Shown here in pieces: positions 45,127-54,536 of a DNA stretch of 64,000 nt. The stretch covers positions 1-64,000 of the forward strand of contig CAWADT010000027.1 of NCBI GenBank assembly GCA_963780865.1. The letters run 5' to 3'. The position numbers and the translations under genes are program-made. Below the pieces are notes generated by a model, which did no database searches, was not told the DNA's origin, and saw nothing but the letters and a program-made list of their open reading frames with translations. This DNA is from FEN-1073 sp963780865. GTDB taxonomy: Bacteria; Chloroflexota; Anaerolineae; Anaerolineales; RBG-16-64-43. How positions within the stretch are numbered: the first letter of the stretch is position 1; the number at the start of each line of letters is the position of its first letter.

Positions 45127-46380
45127 ATGCGCCAACTCCCCCTCCTTCGACAAAAATTTCTTACCGTCACGGAACTCAATCGTCTGGCGCGGCTCACCCT
45201 GGAGAGCGATCCCGCGTTGCAGGATATCTGGGTCGGCGGCGAGGTTTCCGGGATCACGCGGCCGGCTTCGGGGCATTTTTATTTCACGCTGAAAGATTCC
45301 TCCGCCGCGGTCCGCTGCGTGATGTGGCGCGACGCGGCCGCGCGGGCTTCCCTCCCGCGCGAGGGGGAAGCGGTCGAGGCCCACGGACACGTCAGCCTTT
45401 ACGAGACTGGCGGCCAATACCAGTTGTACGTCGATACGCTTCGCCCTTCCGGCCAGGGGGAATTATTTGCCGAATACCTCCGCTTGAAAGCCAAACTGGA
45501 AGCCGAGGGGTTGTTTGCCCCGGAGCGCAAGCGCCCCCTCCCTGCCTTCCCCGCCCGGATCGCCGTGGTCACTTCGCCCATCGGCGCGGCGTGGCAAGAC
45601 GTGCAAAACGTGCTTTCGCGCCGTTTTCCGCTTGCGGAATTGCTGCTCGCGCCCACGCCGGTCCAGGGCGAGGATGCTCCGCGCCAGATTTGCGCCGCGC
45701 TCCGAACGGCCGACCGGGCGCGGGCGGACGTACTTCTGCTGGTCCGTGGCGGGGGCAGCATCGAAGACCTGTGGGCTTTCAACGACGAGCAAGTGGTCCG
45801 CGCCGTCGCTGCGCTGCATACGCCGTCCATCACCGGCGTGGGTCATGAAACCGATTTCACCCTGGTGGATTTCGCCGCCGACCTGCGAGCGCCCACGCCT
45901 TCGGCCGCCGCGGAACTGGCTTCTCCGGATAAGGCGGAATTGAATCAGGAGGTCTCGCACTTACGGCAGCGGCTGGACTCCGGCGTGGAAGAGATTGTGA
46001 TCGAGTGTAGAAACCTGCTCCAATCGCTCGAAGCGCGGTTCCGTTCCGCTTCCCCGCTGGGCCGTCTGCAGAATATCCGCCAGTCGGTGGACGATTTTTC
46101 GCGGCGGGCGGACGCGTCCATTCGCGCCAGGTTGGCCTTGCATCGCACCCGCTTGGATGGAATGATCCGGATCCTGCAGGGCGTTGGTCCATCCCAGGTC
46201 CTCGACCGGGGCTATGCCTTGGTTTGGCGCGAAGCGGACGGACGGCTGGTGCGATCGGTATCGCTTGCGCCTGCGGGAGCTCCGCTGCGGGTCCAAGTGG
46301 CCGACGGTTCTTTTCCGGCCCGATCCGAGGACCGTCCGGCTCCCGTTCCCTCCGTGTCTTCCGGAAAGGAGAAAGGATAA
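45127..46380 (+). CDS. xseA: Exodeoxyribonuclease VII large subunit
   Basis: Catalytic subunit of ExoVII, which degrades single-stranded DNA from both ends. At 417 aa it has the N-terminal OB-fold (DIWVGGEVSGITRPASGHFY, FTLKD), then IAVVTSPIGAAWQDVQNVLS, LLLVRGGGSIEDLWAFND, GVGHETDFTLVDFAADLRAP and TPSAAAEL, followed by a helical coiled-coil region and the C-terminal VLDRGYALVW. A possible -10 box TACAAT lies at 45100-45105. The stop overlaps xseB. Confidence 0.96.
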   Translation: MRQLPLLRQKFLTVTELNRLARLTLESDPALQDIWVGGEVSGITRPASGHFYFTLKDSSAAVRCVMWRDAAARASLPREGEAVEAHGHVSLYETGGQYQLYVDTLRPSGQGELFAEYLRLKAKLEAEGLFAPERKRPLPAFPARIAVVTSPIGAAWQDVQNVLSRRFPLAELLLAPTPVQGEDAPRQICAALRTADRARADVLLLVRGGGSIEDLWAFNDEQVVRAVAALHTPSITGVGHETDFTLVDFAADLRAPTPSAAAELASPDKAELNQEVSHLRQRLDSGVEEIVIECRNLLQSLEARFRSASPLGRLQNIRQSVDDFSRRADASIRARLALHRTRLDGMIRILQGVGPSQVLDRGYALVWREADGRLVRSVSLAPAGAPLRVQVADGSFPARSEDRPAPVPSVSSGKEKG

Positions 46381-46631
46381 TGTCTCCAAAAACAAAAAAA
46401 ACCGCCCTCCAGGAAAAATCCTACGAGAAAGCCTACGCCGAATTGCAGGAGGTCGTAACGAAACTGGAATCCGGAGGCACGTCGCTCGAAGAGGCGCTGG
46501 CTTTATATGAACGCGGACGGGTGCTGGCCAAAACCTGCGCGGAGCTCTTGGATAAAGCGGAACTCCGAATCCGGAAATTAGGCAGCGCGCCTGATTTGGA
46601 AAAGCCGGAAGCCGCAAAGGGGTATGATTAA
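46380..46631 (+). CDS. xseB: Exodeoxyribonuclease VII small subunit
   Basis: An 83-residue helical protein with SYEKAYAELQEVVTKLESGG, TSLEEALALYERGRVLAKTC and ELLDKAELRI, the standard XseB sequence. Several copies bind the XseA coiled coil. The start shares the A of the xseA stop (TAATG), and the end overlaps the next gene by 8 nt. Confidence 0.95.
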   Translation: MSPKTKKTALQEKSYEKAYAELQEVVTKLESGGTSLEEALALYERGRVLAKTCAELLDKAELRIRKLGSAPDLEKPEAAKGYD

Positions 46632-47082
46632 GGGCATGGGGCTCCTCCAGAACAAAGTCCTGATCGCCGTCGCCGTGGCCTGGCTGATCGCCCAGTTCAG
46701 CAAACCGTTCCTCCAATATTTGCGCGACCGGGAATGGAACTGGTCGTGGTTTTTCAGCGCCGGCGGAATGCCGTCCACCCACTCGGCCATCATCGTCGCC
46801 GCCACCACCGCGCTCGGGATGCTGCAAGGAGTGGCCTCGCCGGAGTTCGCCTTCGGGGTGGCGGTGAGCATGGTCGTTTTGTACGACGCCGCCGGTGTGC
46901 GGCGGCAGGCGGGGGAACACGCGCGGGTGATCAACGCCATCATCGAGGATCTGGCCCATGGCCATCCTCTGAAGGAAGAAAATTTAAAGGAATTGCTCGG
47001 GCACACTCCCGGTGAAGTGGCGGTGGGCGTATTGCTGGGTTTGGTGGTGGCGATTGTGGTTGTATCCCTAACGGGAAGATAA
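46624..47082 (+). CDS. Divergent PAP2 family (DUF212) membrane protein
   Basis: A 152-residue membrane protein with four helices and the DUF212 signature: WSWFFSAGGMPSTHSAIIVA, AFGVAVSMVVLYDAAGVRRQ and AGEHARVINAIIEDL. PSTH resembles the PAP2-phosphatase motif PSGH, so a phosphatase-like fold is assumed, but activity in this family is unproven. It overlaps xseB by 8 nt and ends the operon before a hairpin cluster. Confidence 0.88.
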   Translation: MIKGMGLLQNKVLIAVAVAWLIAQFSKPFLQYLRDREWNWSWFFSAGGMPSTHSAIIVAATTALGMLQGVASPEFAFGVAVSMVVLYDAAGVRRQAGEHARVINAIIEDLAHGHPLKEENLKELLGHTPGEVAVGVLLGLVVAIVVVSLTGR

Positions 47083-47485
47083 TCCAACCCGCACATTTTG
47101 CAGGAGCGCGGGCTGGCGCTTCACTGGATCCGGTTACAAAGATAGTTGGATCGATTTCGCGAGCATAATCCCTGAATAATTCATCCATCTAGAAATGATT
47201 GCCCCGCCTTTCAGGTGCCTGCCGAAAACTTCTTTTTAGCATCCCGAATCCATTCGGTCGGAAAGCAAGAGATCAATTATTGCATGGGTAACGGGAGAGA
47301 ATATTTCCGCATTCACGTTCGCGCGGGCATGAATGCCCGCGCTGTGAAACACTGCCCCTTCGGGGCAAGGAATTTACCACTCTCCGGCCTTCGGGCCGGA
47401 GAGTGGCTTTGAATAAAAGCGCCGTGAATTATCACGGCGCGGTAATTGTCATCCGGAGACCTTAACGTTTTGTTTTCAAACTCCT
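47083..47485. repeat. Intergenic gap with three consecutive hairpins (47321-47406)
   Basis: Hairpin 1 is GCGCGGGCAT-GA-ATGCCCGCGC (47321-47342), a 10-bp stem. Hairpin 2 is GCCCC-TTCG-GGGC (about 47353-47365). Hairpin 3 is a perfect 13-bp stem closed by a TTCG loop (47377-47406), followed by GGCTTTGAA. The region lies between convergent genes and may serve as a bidirectional terminator, though T-runs are weak. The first 230 bp hold nothing recognisable. Confidence 0.65.
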
Positions 47486-49069
47486 CTACGAAAGAACCGA
47501 TCGTATCCGCGCGACCAACGTCCGCAGCGTGGATCTGGCTTCCTGCGAACCGATCGCTAGGCTGACGGTGGCGTAAACCGTTATCCCCACGGCAATTCCG
47601 CCCAAGCCCAGAATCCATTTCGAGTCGGTCGGCAGCAACCGCATCCAGAGCAGGAGCGCCGCCGCCATGGCCGCGGAGGAGATCACAGTGCGGCCCAGGC
47701 TCAACCAACCGTCGCGATCCAGCATGGTGCGGAATTTTCCGCGGAGGATGACGATCAGCACCGTCATTTCCATAAACGTCGCCAGCGTATTGGCCAGCGC
47801 CAGCGCGCCGTGCGGCATCCAGCCGGCGGCGGAAAACGCGGCTACCAGCAGCAGGCTCAACCCGACGTTGACAACCATTCCGCCGATACTGACCGCCACG
47901 GGCGTGACCGTATCTTGAAACGCAAAGAAGGCCCGGGTGAGCACCTCGACGATCGAATGCGCGACCAGCCCCGCCGCATAGAAATTCAGCGCCCACACGA
48001 CGAGGTCGGTGGATTGGACGGTGAACGCGCCGCGTTCGAAGACGATTTGAACGATGGGTCGGGCCAGAAGGATCAATCCGATCGAGGCCGGGAGCGCCAG
48101 GAAAAAAACTCCTCGCAGGATGGAAACGAGCGTGGAGCGCATCGGAACGATTTCGCCCCGGCTGACCTGCGCGGAAAGCGTGGGAAACGCGGCGGTGGCG
48201 GTGGCCTGGGCGATGGCGATCTCCGGCATGAGCATAAGCGTGAACGCCAGGGTGATCGCCGTAAGGCTCCCCACCGGCTGCCCGGAAGCGAGCATCGTGT
48301 TGACGAGAAAATTAAACTGGACGGCCGATTGCCCAATCACGCGCGGCGCCATTAGGCGGGCGACGTTCCGGACCGCCGGATTGGCGGTGGACAGCGAGAA
48401 GCGGTACCTCGGGCGCAGCGAGACCAACGCCGGCAACTGGATGGCCAGATGGAGGCCCGCGCCGGTGACCACCCCCCACGCCAGCCCGTAAATGCCAAGC
48501 GTCGGCGCGAGGAAAAGCACACCGCCGATCCAGCCCAGGGAATAAAACATCGGCGCCAGGGCAGAGAGGAAAAACCGGTGGTGCGCGTTGAGAATCCCCA
48601 TCACCAGGCCGCTGATGCCGAAGATGATCGGACACAGCAGCAGGATGCGCAGCAACGAAATCGTCGTGTGGATCTTCTCCGGCTCGGTATAGCCGGGCGC
48701 GAGCGCGTACCGCACTAGTTGGGGCGCGAAGATGGCGCACAATGCGGCGCCGGTCGTCAGCAGGATGAATATCCAGCTGCCGATTCCCGCGGCAAGCCGG
48801 TCGGCTTCCTTTCGTTTTTCGGCGACCAGGAATGCAGTGTAAGTGGGGATGAACGCCGATGCGAGCGCGCCGCCCGCCGTCAATTGAAACAGGATGTCCG
48901 GCAAACGATTCGCGGTGTTGAAGGCGTCGTAGACGGCGCTGGTTCCGAACGCCCGGGTAACCAGAATCTTGCTCAAAAGACCGACTATCTGGGAGAGCAC
49001 CAGGCCGATCATCACGATCAATGCGGACCGGGTGATGGCCCGGGTGGCTGTGGCATGGGAGGACGTCAT
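47486..49069 (-). CDS. murJ: MurJ, lipid II flippase (MOP superfamily)
   Basis: A 527-residue protein with 14 membrane helices that moves lipid II across the membrane for wall synthesis. Features are LSQIVGLLSKILVTRAFG, YDAFNTANRLPDILFQLTAG, GGALASAFIPTYTAFL, APQLVRYALAPGY and, in the second half, MLMPEIAIAQATATAAFPTL plus VEVLTRAFFAFQDTVTPV, all typical of MurJ/MviN. I place the start at ATG 49069 because a TGC-TATAAT element ends 7 nt upstream of it; the frame is open further upstream to 49201. Confidence 0.94.
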   Translation of the reverse strand: MTSSHATATRAITRSALIVMIGLVLSQIVGLLSKILVTRAFGTSAVYDAFNTANRLPDILFQLTAGGALASAFIPTYTAFLVAEKRKEADRLAAGIGSWIFILLTTGAALCAIFAPQLVRYALAPGYTEPEKIHTTISLLRILLLCPIIFGISGLVMGILNAHHRFFLSALAPMFYSLGWIGGVLFLAPTLGIYGLAWGVVTGAGLHLAIQLPALVSLRPRYRFSLSTANPAVRNVARLMAPRVIGQSAVQFNFLVNTMLASGQPVGSLTAITLAFTLMLMPEIAIAQATATAAFPTLSAQVSRGEIVPMRSTLVSILRGVFFLALPASIGLILLARPIVQIVFERGAFTVQSTDLVVWALNFYAAGLVAHSIVEVLTRAFFAFQDTVTPVAVSIGGMVVNVGLSLLLVAAFSAAGWMPHGALALANTLATFMEMTVLIVILRGKFRTMLDRDGWLSLGRTVISSAAMAAALLLWMRLLPTDSKWILGLGGIAVGITVYATVSLAIGSQEARSTLRTLVARIRSVLS

Positions 49070-49076
49070 AGCGGCG

Positions 49077-49085
49077 ATTATAGCA
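49077..49085 (-). promoter_or_regulatory. murJ: Extended -10 promoter implying a leaderless murJ mRNA
   Basis: On the minus strand TGC-TATAAT is followed by exactly 7 nt (CGCCGCT) and then the ATG at 49069. Transcription starting 7 nt after the -10 would begin at the start codon itself; there is no ribosome-binding site. Confidence 0.6.
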
Positions 49086-49340
49086 AGAACGACTCCCCCT
49101 CGACGATGGGGTCTCTCCCTCCCGAAATATCCTTGTGCTTGCGTTGGCTGGAAGCATCCGATGATACAATTTCCGCGTACATCACATTGGGACGGTTTCA
49201 AACGCCAAGTCGGATTCAGAGTTTTTCAGCACTCCCCTTGAAGCAAAAAAATGGCGGGTGGTGGGGCGTCCGCTGGTTATCTCGCGGCGGGCAGGATAAG
49301 GGTTCTTCATGTATATAGAAAGGCGGCTTCCTCGCGGGCT

Positions 49341-52169
49341 ATGAATTGGAACGAACAATCAATTCACGGAATGCATAGCCATACGGTCGAACATCTCGCC
49401 GACACGTTGGAGACCCACATCCACAAGGGGCTCACCGGCGATCAGGCTGGCCAGCGCCTGGCACAATTCGGACCCAACGAATTGAAGGAGCGGCCGCGCG
49501 CCGGATTCCTCCGGTTGCTGGCGGGACAGTTCAACAATTTTCTCATCCTGCTTCTGCTTGCCGCCGCGGTCATTTCCTTCGCGCTCGGGGAATCGGTGGA
49601 TGCCGCCGCGATCCTCGCGATCGTCGTGCTGAATGCGGTGCTCGGCGTGGTGCAGGAATCCCGGGCGGAGCGGGCGCTCGCCGCGCTGCGGAGGATGGCC
49701 GCTCCCAGCGCCGCGGTCATCCGCGACGGGGTGCAGACAACCATCCCGGCCCGTGAATTGGCGCCCGGGGATATCGTTTTCCTTGAGGCGGGCAACTATG
49801 TCCCCGCCGACCTGCGCCTGATCGAAAGCGTCAATCTCCGAATCGACAAATCCGCGCTGACGGGGGAATCGCATCCGGTGCAAAAAGACGCCGAGGTGGT
49901 TCTGGATAAAGATATCCCGGTCGGCGACCGCGCCAACTCCGCCTTCATGAGTTCGATGATCACCTACGGCCGGGGCAAGGGCCTGGTCACCGGGACGGGG
50001 ATGCACACTCAGATCGGCATGATCGCCCAGCTGCTGCAATCCTACGACGAGGAGCCCACGCCGCTGCAGCGCAAGTTGGACGAATTGGGGCAGTACCTGG
50101 GAACGGGGGCGCTCGCGATCTGCGGGCTGATCTTCGTCTTCGGCCTTGTGCGCGATACGCAGCCGGGAATGATTTTCACCAACGGTTTCCTCGCCTACTT
50201 GAAAGTTCATCAATTAAAAATTGTCGACCTGTTCATGACCGCGGTCAGCCTCGCCATCGCCGCCGTGCCCGAGGGATTGCCGGCGGTGGTCACCATCTGC
50301 CTGGCGCTGGGGATGCAGCGCATGGTCCGCCGCCACGCGCTGATCCGCAGGCTGACGGCGGTGGAGACGCTCGGCTGCGCGACGGTGATCTGCTCGGATA
50401 AGACCGGCACGCTGACCCAGAATGAAATGACCGTCACCCGCGGATGGGTGGGCGGCCGGGAGTTCAATGTGCCGGTCGGCGGACGCGTTCCGGATGGAGC
50501 CTTCCAAGCCTCCGGAAAGAAATTCCTGCCCGCGAGGGATCCGGATGCTTCGCTGCTGTTGCGCGGAGCGGTGCTGTGCAACGACGCGCGGCTGGAGGAA
50601 AGCGGCGAAGCGGGAGGCGAACGCACCTGGCGGATGATCGGCGATCCGACCGAAGGGTCGCTGGTGGTCGCGGCCTGGAAGGCCGGGCTGACGCGGGAAA
50701 ACCTCGAGCGGGAGATGCCGCGCTCGGGAGAGATCCCGTTTGATTCTGTCCGAAAGCGGATGACCACGTTTCACCACGATGCCCTGCGGCTTTCGTCCGG
50801 GAAGGGCGGGTGGATCGCCTGGATGAAAGGCGCGCCCGATATCGTCCTGGAGCTGTGCGTCAGCATCCGGGAAAACGGAAAGGAAACCCCGCTCTCCCCC
50901 GCCAAGCGTCGGGTCGTGATGGAAGTCTATCAATCCATGGCGTGCGGCGCGCTGCGCGTGCTGGCGGTGGCCTACCGGCCGTTGCCGCGCCTTCCCGAAA
51001 TACTGGACCCGGACCGCGTCGAACAAAGAATGGTTTTTGTCGGATTGCTGGGAATGATCGATCCGCCGCGGCCCGAGATCAAAAACGCGATCCAGGTGGC
51101 GTGCGCGGCCGGTTTGAAAACGGTGATGATCACCGGCGATTATGCCGAGACGGCGCGCGCCGTTTCCGAGCAGATCGGCCTGCTTGGGTCCGGCCATCGG
51201 CTTCTGTCGGGAATGGAACTGGATCAATTATCGGATGCGGAACTTGCGGATCTTGCCGGACAGGTGGATGTGTACGCCCGGGTTTCCCCCCAGAATAAGG
51301 TAAAAATCGTGGAAGCCCTGAAATCCAGGGGCCAAGTGGTGGCCATGACCGGCGACGGAGTTAACGACGCGCCGGCGCTCAAGCGCGCGGATATCGGCAT
51401 CGCGATGGGAATTACCGGCACCGACGTATCCAAGGAGACCGCCGATATGGTGCTGACGGACGATAATTTCGCCAGCATCGTGGCCGCCATCGAAGAAGGC
51501 CGGATCATCTATTCCAATATCCGCAAATTCGTCTATTACCTGGTCTCGTGCAACATCGGCGAGATTCTGATCGTATTGCTTTCCATGCTGGGGGGGCTTC
51601 CCTTGCCGCTTCGGCCGATCCAGTTGCTGTGGCTCAACCTGGTGACCGACGGCGCGCCGGCGCTGGCGCTGGGTCTCGAGAAAGGCGAGCCGGATATCAT
51701 GCAGCGGCCGCCCCGGCCCGCCAAGGAGCCGGTCATCAACCGCGAAATGCTGCTCGGAGTGGCGGTCCAAGCCGTGGTCATGACCACCGCCATGATGGCG
51801 GCGTTCCTGTACGGTCTGCACCGCTATCCCGATAATCTCGCCGGGGCGCAGACGGTGGCCTTCACCGCGATCATCATTTCTGAATTGCTGCGGGCTTTCC
51901 CGGTGCGCTCGGAGCGGTTGTCGATTTTCAAAATCGGCGTTTTAACCAACCGCTGGATGTTGCTGGCGGCCGGCAGCTCCCTGCTCTTGCTCCTGGCGGT
52001 AATCTACGTTCCGTTCTTCGATCCCATCTTCTCAACCGTGGCGCTGGACGGACGGGATTGGCTGGTGCTGCTCCCGCTGGCCTCGGCTTCGGCGGTTGCC
52101 GCCGAGCTTCTTAAGTGGCTTTACCGGCTTCGCGCCCGGAGAAATCCTCCGATGGATGTCCGCCCCTAA
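49341..52169 (+). CDS. P2A-type calcium-transporting P-type ATPase
   Basis: A 942-residue cation pump of the SERCA/PMR1 group. It has an N-terminal cation-ATPase domain (THIHKGLTGDQAGQRLAQFG), the actuator TGES (KSALTGESHPVQ), AIAAVPEGLPAVVTICLALG with the PEGL calcium-site motif in helix 4, the phosphorylation site CSDKTGTLTQNEMTVTRGW, KGAPD in the nucleotide-binding domain, MTGDGVNDAPALKRADIG and C-terminal helices with LLWLNLVTDGAPALALGLE. It exports Ca2+ (or Mn2+) at the cost of ATP. Start 49341 is one of several in-frame ATGs (49251 and 49371 also possible); no strong ribosome-binding site decides. Confidence 0.92.
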   Translation: MNWNEQSIHGMHSHTVEHLADTLETHIHKGLTGDQAGQRLAQFGPNELKERPRAGFLRLLAGQFNNFLILLLLAAAVISFALGESVDAAAILAIVVLNAVLGVVQESRAERALAALRRMAAPSAAVIRDGVQTTIPARELAPGDIVFLEAGNYVPADLRLIESVNLRIDKSALTGESHPVQKDAEVVLDKDIPVGDRANSAFMSSMITYGRGKGLVTGTGMHTQIGMIAQLLQSYDEEPTPLQRKLDELGQYLGTGALAICGLIFVFGLVRDTQPGMIFTNGFLAYLKVHQLKIVDLFMTAVSLAIAAVPEGLPAVVTICLALGMQRMVRRHALIRRLTAVETLGCATVICSDKTGTLTQNEMTVTRGWVGGREFNVPVGGRVPDGAFQASGKKFLPARDPDASLLLRGAVLCNDARLEESGEAGGERTWRMIGDPTEGSLVVAAWKAGLTRENLEREMPRSGEIPFDSVRKRMTTFHHDALRLSSGKGGWIAWMKGAPDIVLELCVSIRENGKETPLSPAKRRVVMEVYQSMACGALRVLAVAYRPLPRLPEILDPDRVEQRMVFVGLLGMIDPPRPEIKNAIQVACAAGLKTVMITGDYAETARAVSEQIGLLGSGHRLLSGMELDQLSDAELADLAGQVDVYARVSPQNKVKIVEALKSRGQVVAMTGDGVNDAPALKRADIGIAMGITGTDVSKETADMVLTDDNFASIVAAIEEGRIIYSNIRKFVYYLVSCNIGEILIVLLSMLGGLPLPLRPIQLLWLNLVTDGAPALALGLEKGEPDIMQRPPRPAKEPVINREMLLGVAVQAVVMTTAMMAAFLYGLHRYPDNLAGAQTVAFTAIIISELLRAFPVRSERLSIFKIGVLTNRWMLLAAGSSLLLLLAVIYVPFFDPIFSTVALDGRDWLVLLPLASASAVAAELLKWLYRLRARRNPPMDVRP

Positions 52170-52176
52170 AATCACA

Positions 52177-52203
52177 AGAGCCGGGGACGCCGACCCCGGC
52201 TCT
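52177..52203 (+). terminator. Probable transcript-end hairpin after the P-ATPase gene
   Basis: Stem AGAGCCGGGG / CCCCGGCTCT with a 7-nt loop, 8 nt after the stop. There is no T-run behind it, so it is not a standard intrinsic terminator. Confidence 0.5.
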
Positions 52204-52373
52204 CGAAAAGGAGGAGAAGAAGAGAGAGTTGCCCTTCTGGTTTTTAGAATATCATATCGAAGATTAAAATTCACTTCAGAAACTGTCCGGAAACCCTACG
52301 ATTCGCCTCCGCCGGGTGTTTTTAACCCTCCATTAATCGGATTGAGCGCCCGGCTCCGGCGCCGGAAGGCGGA

Positions 52374-53900
52374 ATGAACTTTCTGCTAATCCTGCTCTCA
52401 TTTTTACCCTTCGCCCTCATCCTATTTCTGATGCTCGGGTTGCGCCGAAGCCTGGTGCAGACCGGACTTGCCGCCTGGGGATTGACCTTTCTTCTGGCGG
52501 TTTCGGCTTTCGGCGCCGGTCTTCCTTTAATAGCCGTCTCGCAGGCGAAGGCATTTTTTCTGACGCTTGATGTTCTTTACATCGTGTGGGGGGCGCTGCT
52601 TTTTTACGGTGTCTGCGAGGAAGCCGGAATTGTCCGGGCGATTGGGTTGGGGTTCATCCGCGCCATTCCTTGGAAGAATGTTCGCGCGCTGACCCTGGCA
52701 TGGGCGTTTGCTTCCTTCTTACAGGGCGCCGGCGGTTTCGGGGTGCCGGTGGTGATCACGGCTCCGCTCCTTCTGGAAACCGGGTTCTCCCCGCTGCAGG
52801 CCGTGCTCTTCCCCAGCATTGGCCACGCATGGGCGGTGACCTTCGGATCGCTCGGAACATCCTTCCAGGCGCTGATGACGGCAAGCTCGCTTCCCGCCGG
52901 AACGCTTGCCGGACCATCCGCAATTCTCCTTGGCGGCGTTTGCCTGCTCAGCGGCTTGATGATCGGCATCCTGGCATCGGGGCGGGGGGAGTTTCTCCGC
53001 ACTCTGCCGGTGATCCTTGTCGCCGGCCTGGTCATGGCGGGCGTCCAATACCTGCTGGCCGTTTCCGGGCTTTGGCAGATCGGATCACTGGGCGGCGGGT
53101 TGGCCGGATTGGGAGCGATCTTTGGAATGGTCTGGGTCGCCGGAAGGGGTCAGGGTCGCGTTTCCCAGCCGCCGGATCGGATGTTCCTGTGGGGGCTGGC
53201 CGGATACGGCTTACTCATGGCCGTCATTCTCTGCGTGCAGTGGATTCCAATGCTGCACGCTGCGCTGCAATCCATCCAGTGGCGGATGGTGTTTCCGCAA
53301 ACATCCACCTCGCTTGGATTCGTCATGCCGTCCGAAGCGAGCAAGGGGATCGCGCCGCTTGGTCATCCCGGGGCGTTGCTGGTGTACGCCTCGGCCGCAA
53401 TCGGGTTGCTGTTTTGGCGGCTGGGGTTTTTGCACAAGACGTCGCCGCAGACCATTCTCGGGAATTTGCTCCGGCGTGCGGTCCCGGTGTCGGTTGGCAT
53501 CTTTCTGATGGTGGGAATCTCGACCATCTTCTCGCAAGCCGGGATGATGGCCCGTCTGGCGGATGGGATCGGCGCCGCGATGGGCGGCGCATTCCCGGCG
53601 GTCGCCCCCTGGCTGGGCGCGATGGGCGCGTTCCTCACCGGAAGCAACACCAATTCCAATCTGTTGTTTGCGCCGCTCCAGCAGCGCATGGCGCAGACGC
53701 TTGGATTGCCGGAGAAGATCCTGTTGGCCGCCCAGACGGGCGGCGGAGCGGTGGGATCGGTCGCCTCGCCTGCCAAGGTCGGACTTGGCTCCAACGCTTT
53801 GCGCGGCAGCCCGGGTGAAGGCGAGGTCTTGCGCAACCTGCTTGTCCCAGTCGTGATTTTTCTGATCGCTCTGAGCATCGGCACGGTGTTGATGCTTTAA
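52374..53900 (+). CDS. L-lactate permease family transporter
   Basis: A 508-residue carrier with about 13 membrane helices and the LctP family pattern: FASFLQGAGGFGVPVVITAP, LFPSIGHAWAVTFGSLGTSF, AMGAFLTGSNTNSNLLFAPL and AAQTGGGAVGSVASPAKVGL. LctP-type proteins import lactate or glycolate with protons. It fits the larEBC genes (58.5-61.3 kb) and the 2-hydroxyacid dehydrogenase (55.7 kb) in the same region, which together point to 2-hydroxyacid metabolism. It is a single-gene unit starting at ATG 52374. Confidence 0.88.
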   Translation: MNFLLILLSFLPFALILFLMLGLRRSLVQTGLAAWGLTFLLAVSAFGAGLPLIAVSQAKAFFLTLDVLYIVWGALLFYGVCEEAGIVRAIGLGFIRAIPWKNVRALTLAWAFASFLQGAGGFGVPVVITAPLLLETGFSPLQAVLFPSIGHAWAVTFGSLGTSFQALMTASSLPAGTLAGPSAILLGGVCLLSGLMIGILASGRGEFLRTLPVILVAGLVMAGVQYLLAVSGLWQIGSLGGGLAGLGAIFGMVWVAGRGQGRVSQPPDRMFLWGLAGYGLLMAVILCVQWIPMLHAALQSIQWRMVFPQTSTSLGFVMPSEASKGIAPLGHPGALLVYASAAIGLLFWRLGFLHKTSPQTILGNLLRRAVPVSVGIFLMVGISTIFSQAGMMARLADGIGAAMGGAFPAVAPWLGAMGAFLTGSNTNSNLLFAPLQQRMAQTLGLPEKILLAAQTGGGAVGSVASPAKVGLGSNALRGSPGEGEVLRNLLVPVVIFLIALSIGTVLML

Positions 53901-53943
53901 TTCCGGTTTATCCTGCTTTCGCGGGATGAGGAATGACCTGCAG

Positions 53944-54108
53944 CTTGCCCCGCACTCCTCTATATTAATCGAAGAGTGCGGGGCTTACCCCGCAATCCTC
54001 TTTATTAATCGAAGATTGCGGGGCTTGCCCCGCACTCCTCTATATTAATTGAAGAGCGCGGGGCTTACCCCGCTTTCTTTATTAGAACTATTTGTAGAAA
54101 GCGGGACT
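53944..54108. repeat. Tandem array of 40-bp palindromic units with compensatory changes
   Basis: Three exact 40-bp periods (53944-53983, 53984-54023, 54024-54063) and a diverged fourth (54064 to about 54108). Each unit is a hairpin CCCCGC-NNTC...GANN-GCGGGG. The stem changes in pairs: CACTC/GAGTG in unit 1, CAATC/GATTG in unit 2, CTTTC/GAAAG in unit 4. Loops are AT-rich (TATATTAAT). The remainder of the 636-bp gap to 54536 holds a CCTTCTCCC-type REP relative (54227-54325) and no gene. Confidence 0.8.
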
Positions 54109-54226
54109 TGATGTACAAGTTCAAGGGGGTTGCGCTACTTGATACCGCGCGGTCGTTTATTCACCAATTTCTGCAAATTATCTACTATCCCATCCACCCT
54201 CTCCCCGCGAATAAATTAATGCTCCC

Positions 54227-54325
54227 GTGGAATCTCGGTTCCTCTCCCTCCTTCTCCCCTCGCTTGGCTCGAGGACAGGCCGTATCACGGGAAGGAGGGA
54301 GAGGCAGGGTGAGAGAGGAAGGGAT
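54227..54325. repeat. REP-like palindromic element, divergent copy
   Basis: CTCCCTCCTTCTCCCCTCGC is followed after about 35 bp by GGGAAGGAGGGAGAGG, an imperfect inverted repeat of the same general type as copies A-C but with different arms. Confidence 0.5.
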
Positions 54326-54536
54326 GGAAAACCTATTGCACAATGACAAAATCCAATTCCTTTGTAGCCTGAAGGCGCAAAACTGGGTTGTCGCGTCGGG
54401 TCGGTTCCGCCCCTTTTTTATCGAAGAGATTGCGGCGCGGAAAAGAACTTGATACGATTACCGGCGGTGAATATTCCATTGCTTTGGATTTCTTTTTGGT
54501 AGAAAAGGAAGCGGGATACCGAAGAAGGCAGAATCC

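Noticed and set aside
53944..54108. Possible CRISPR array
   Set aside because: Units are contiguous 40-bp hairpins without unique spacers, and there is no cas gene in the window.
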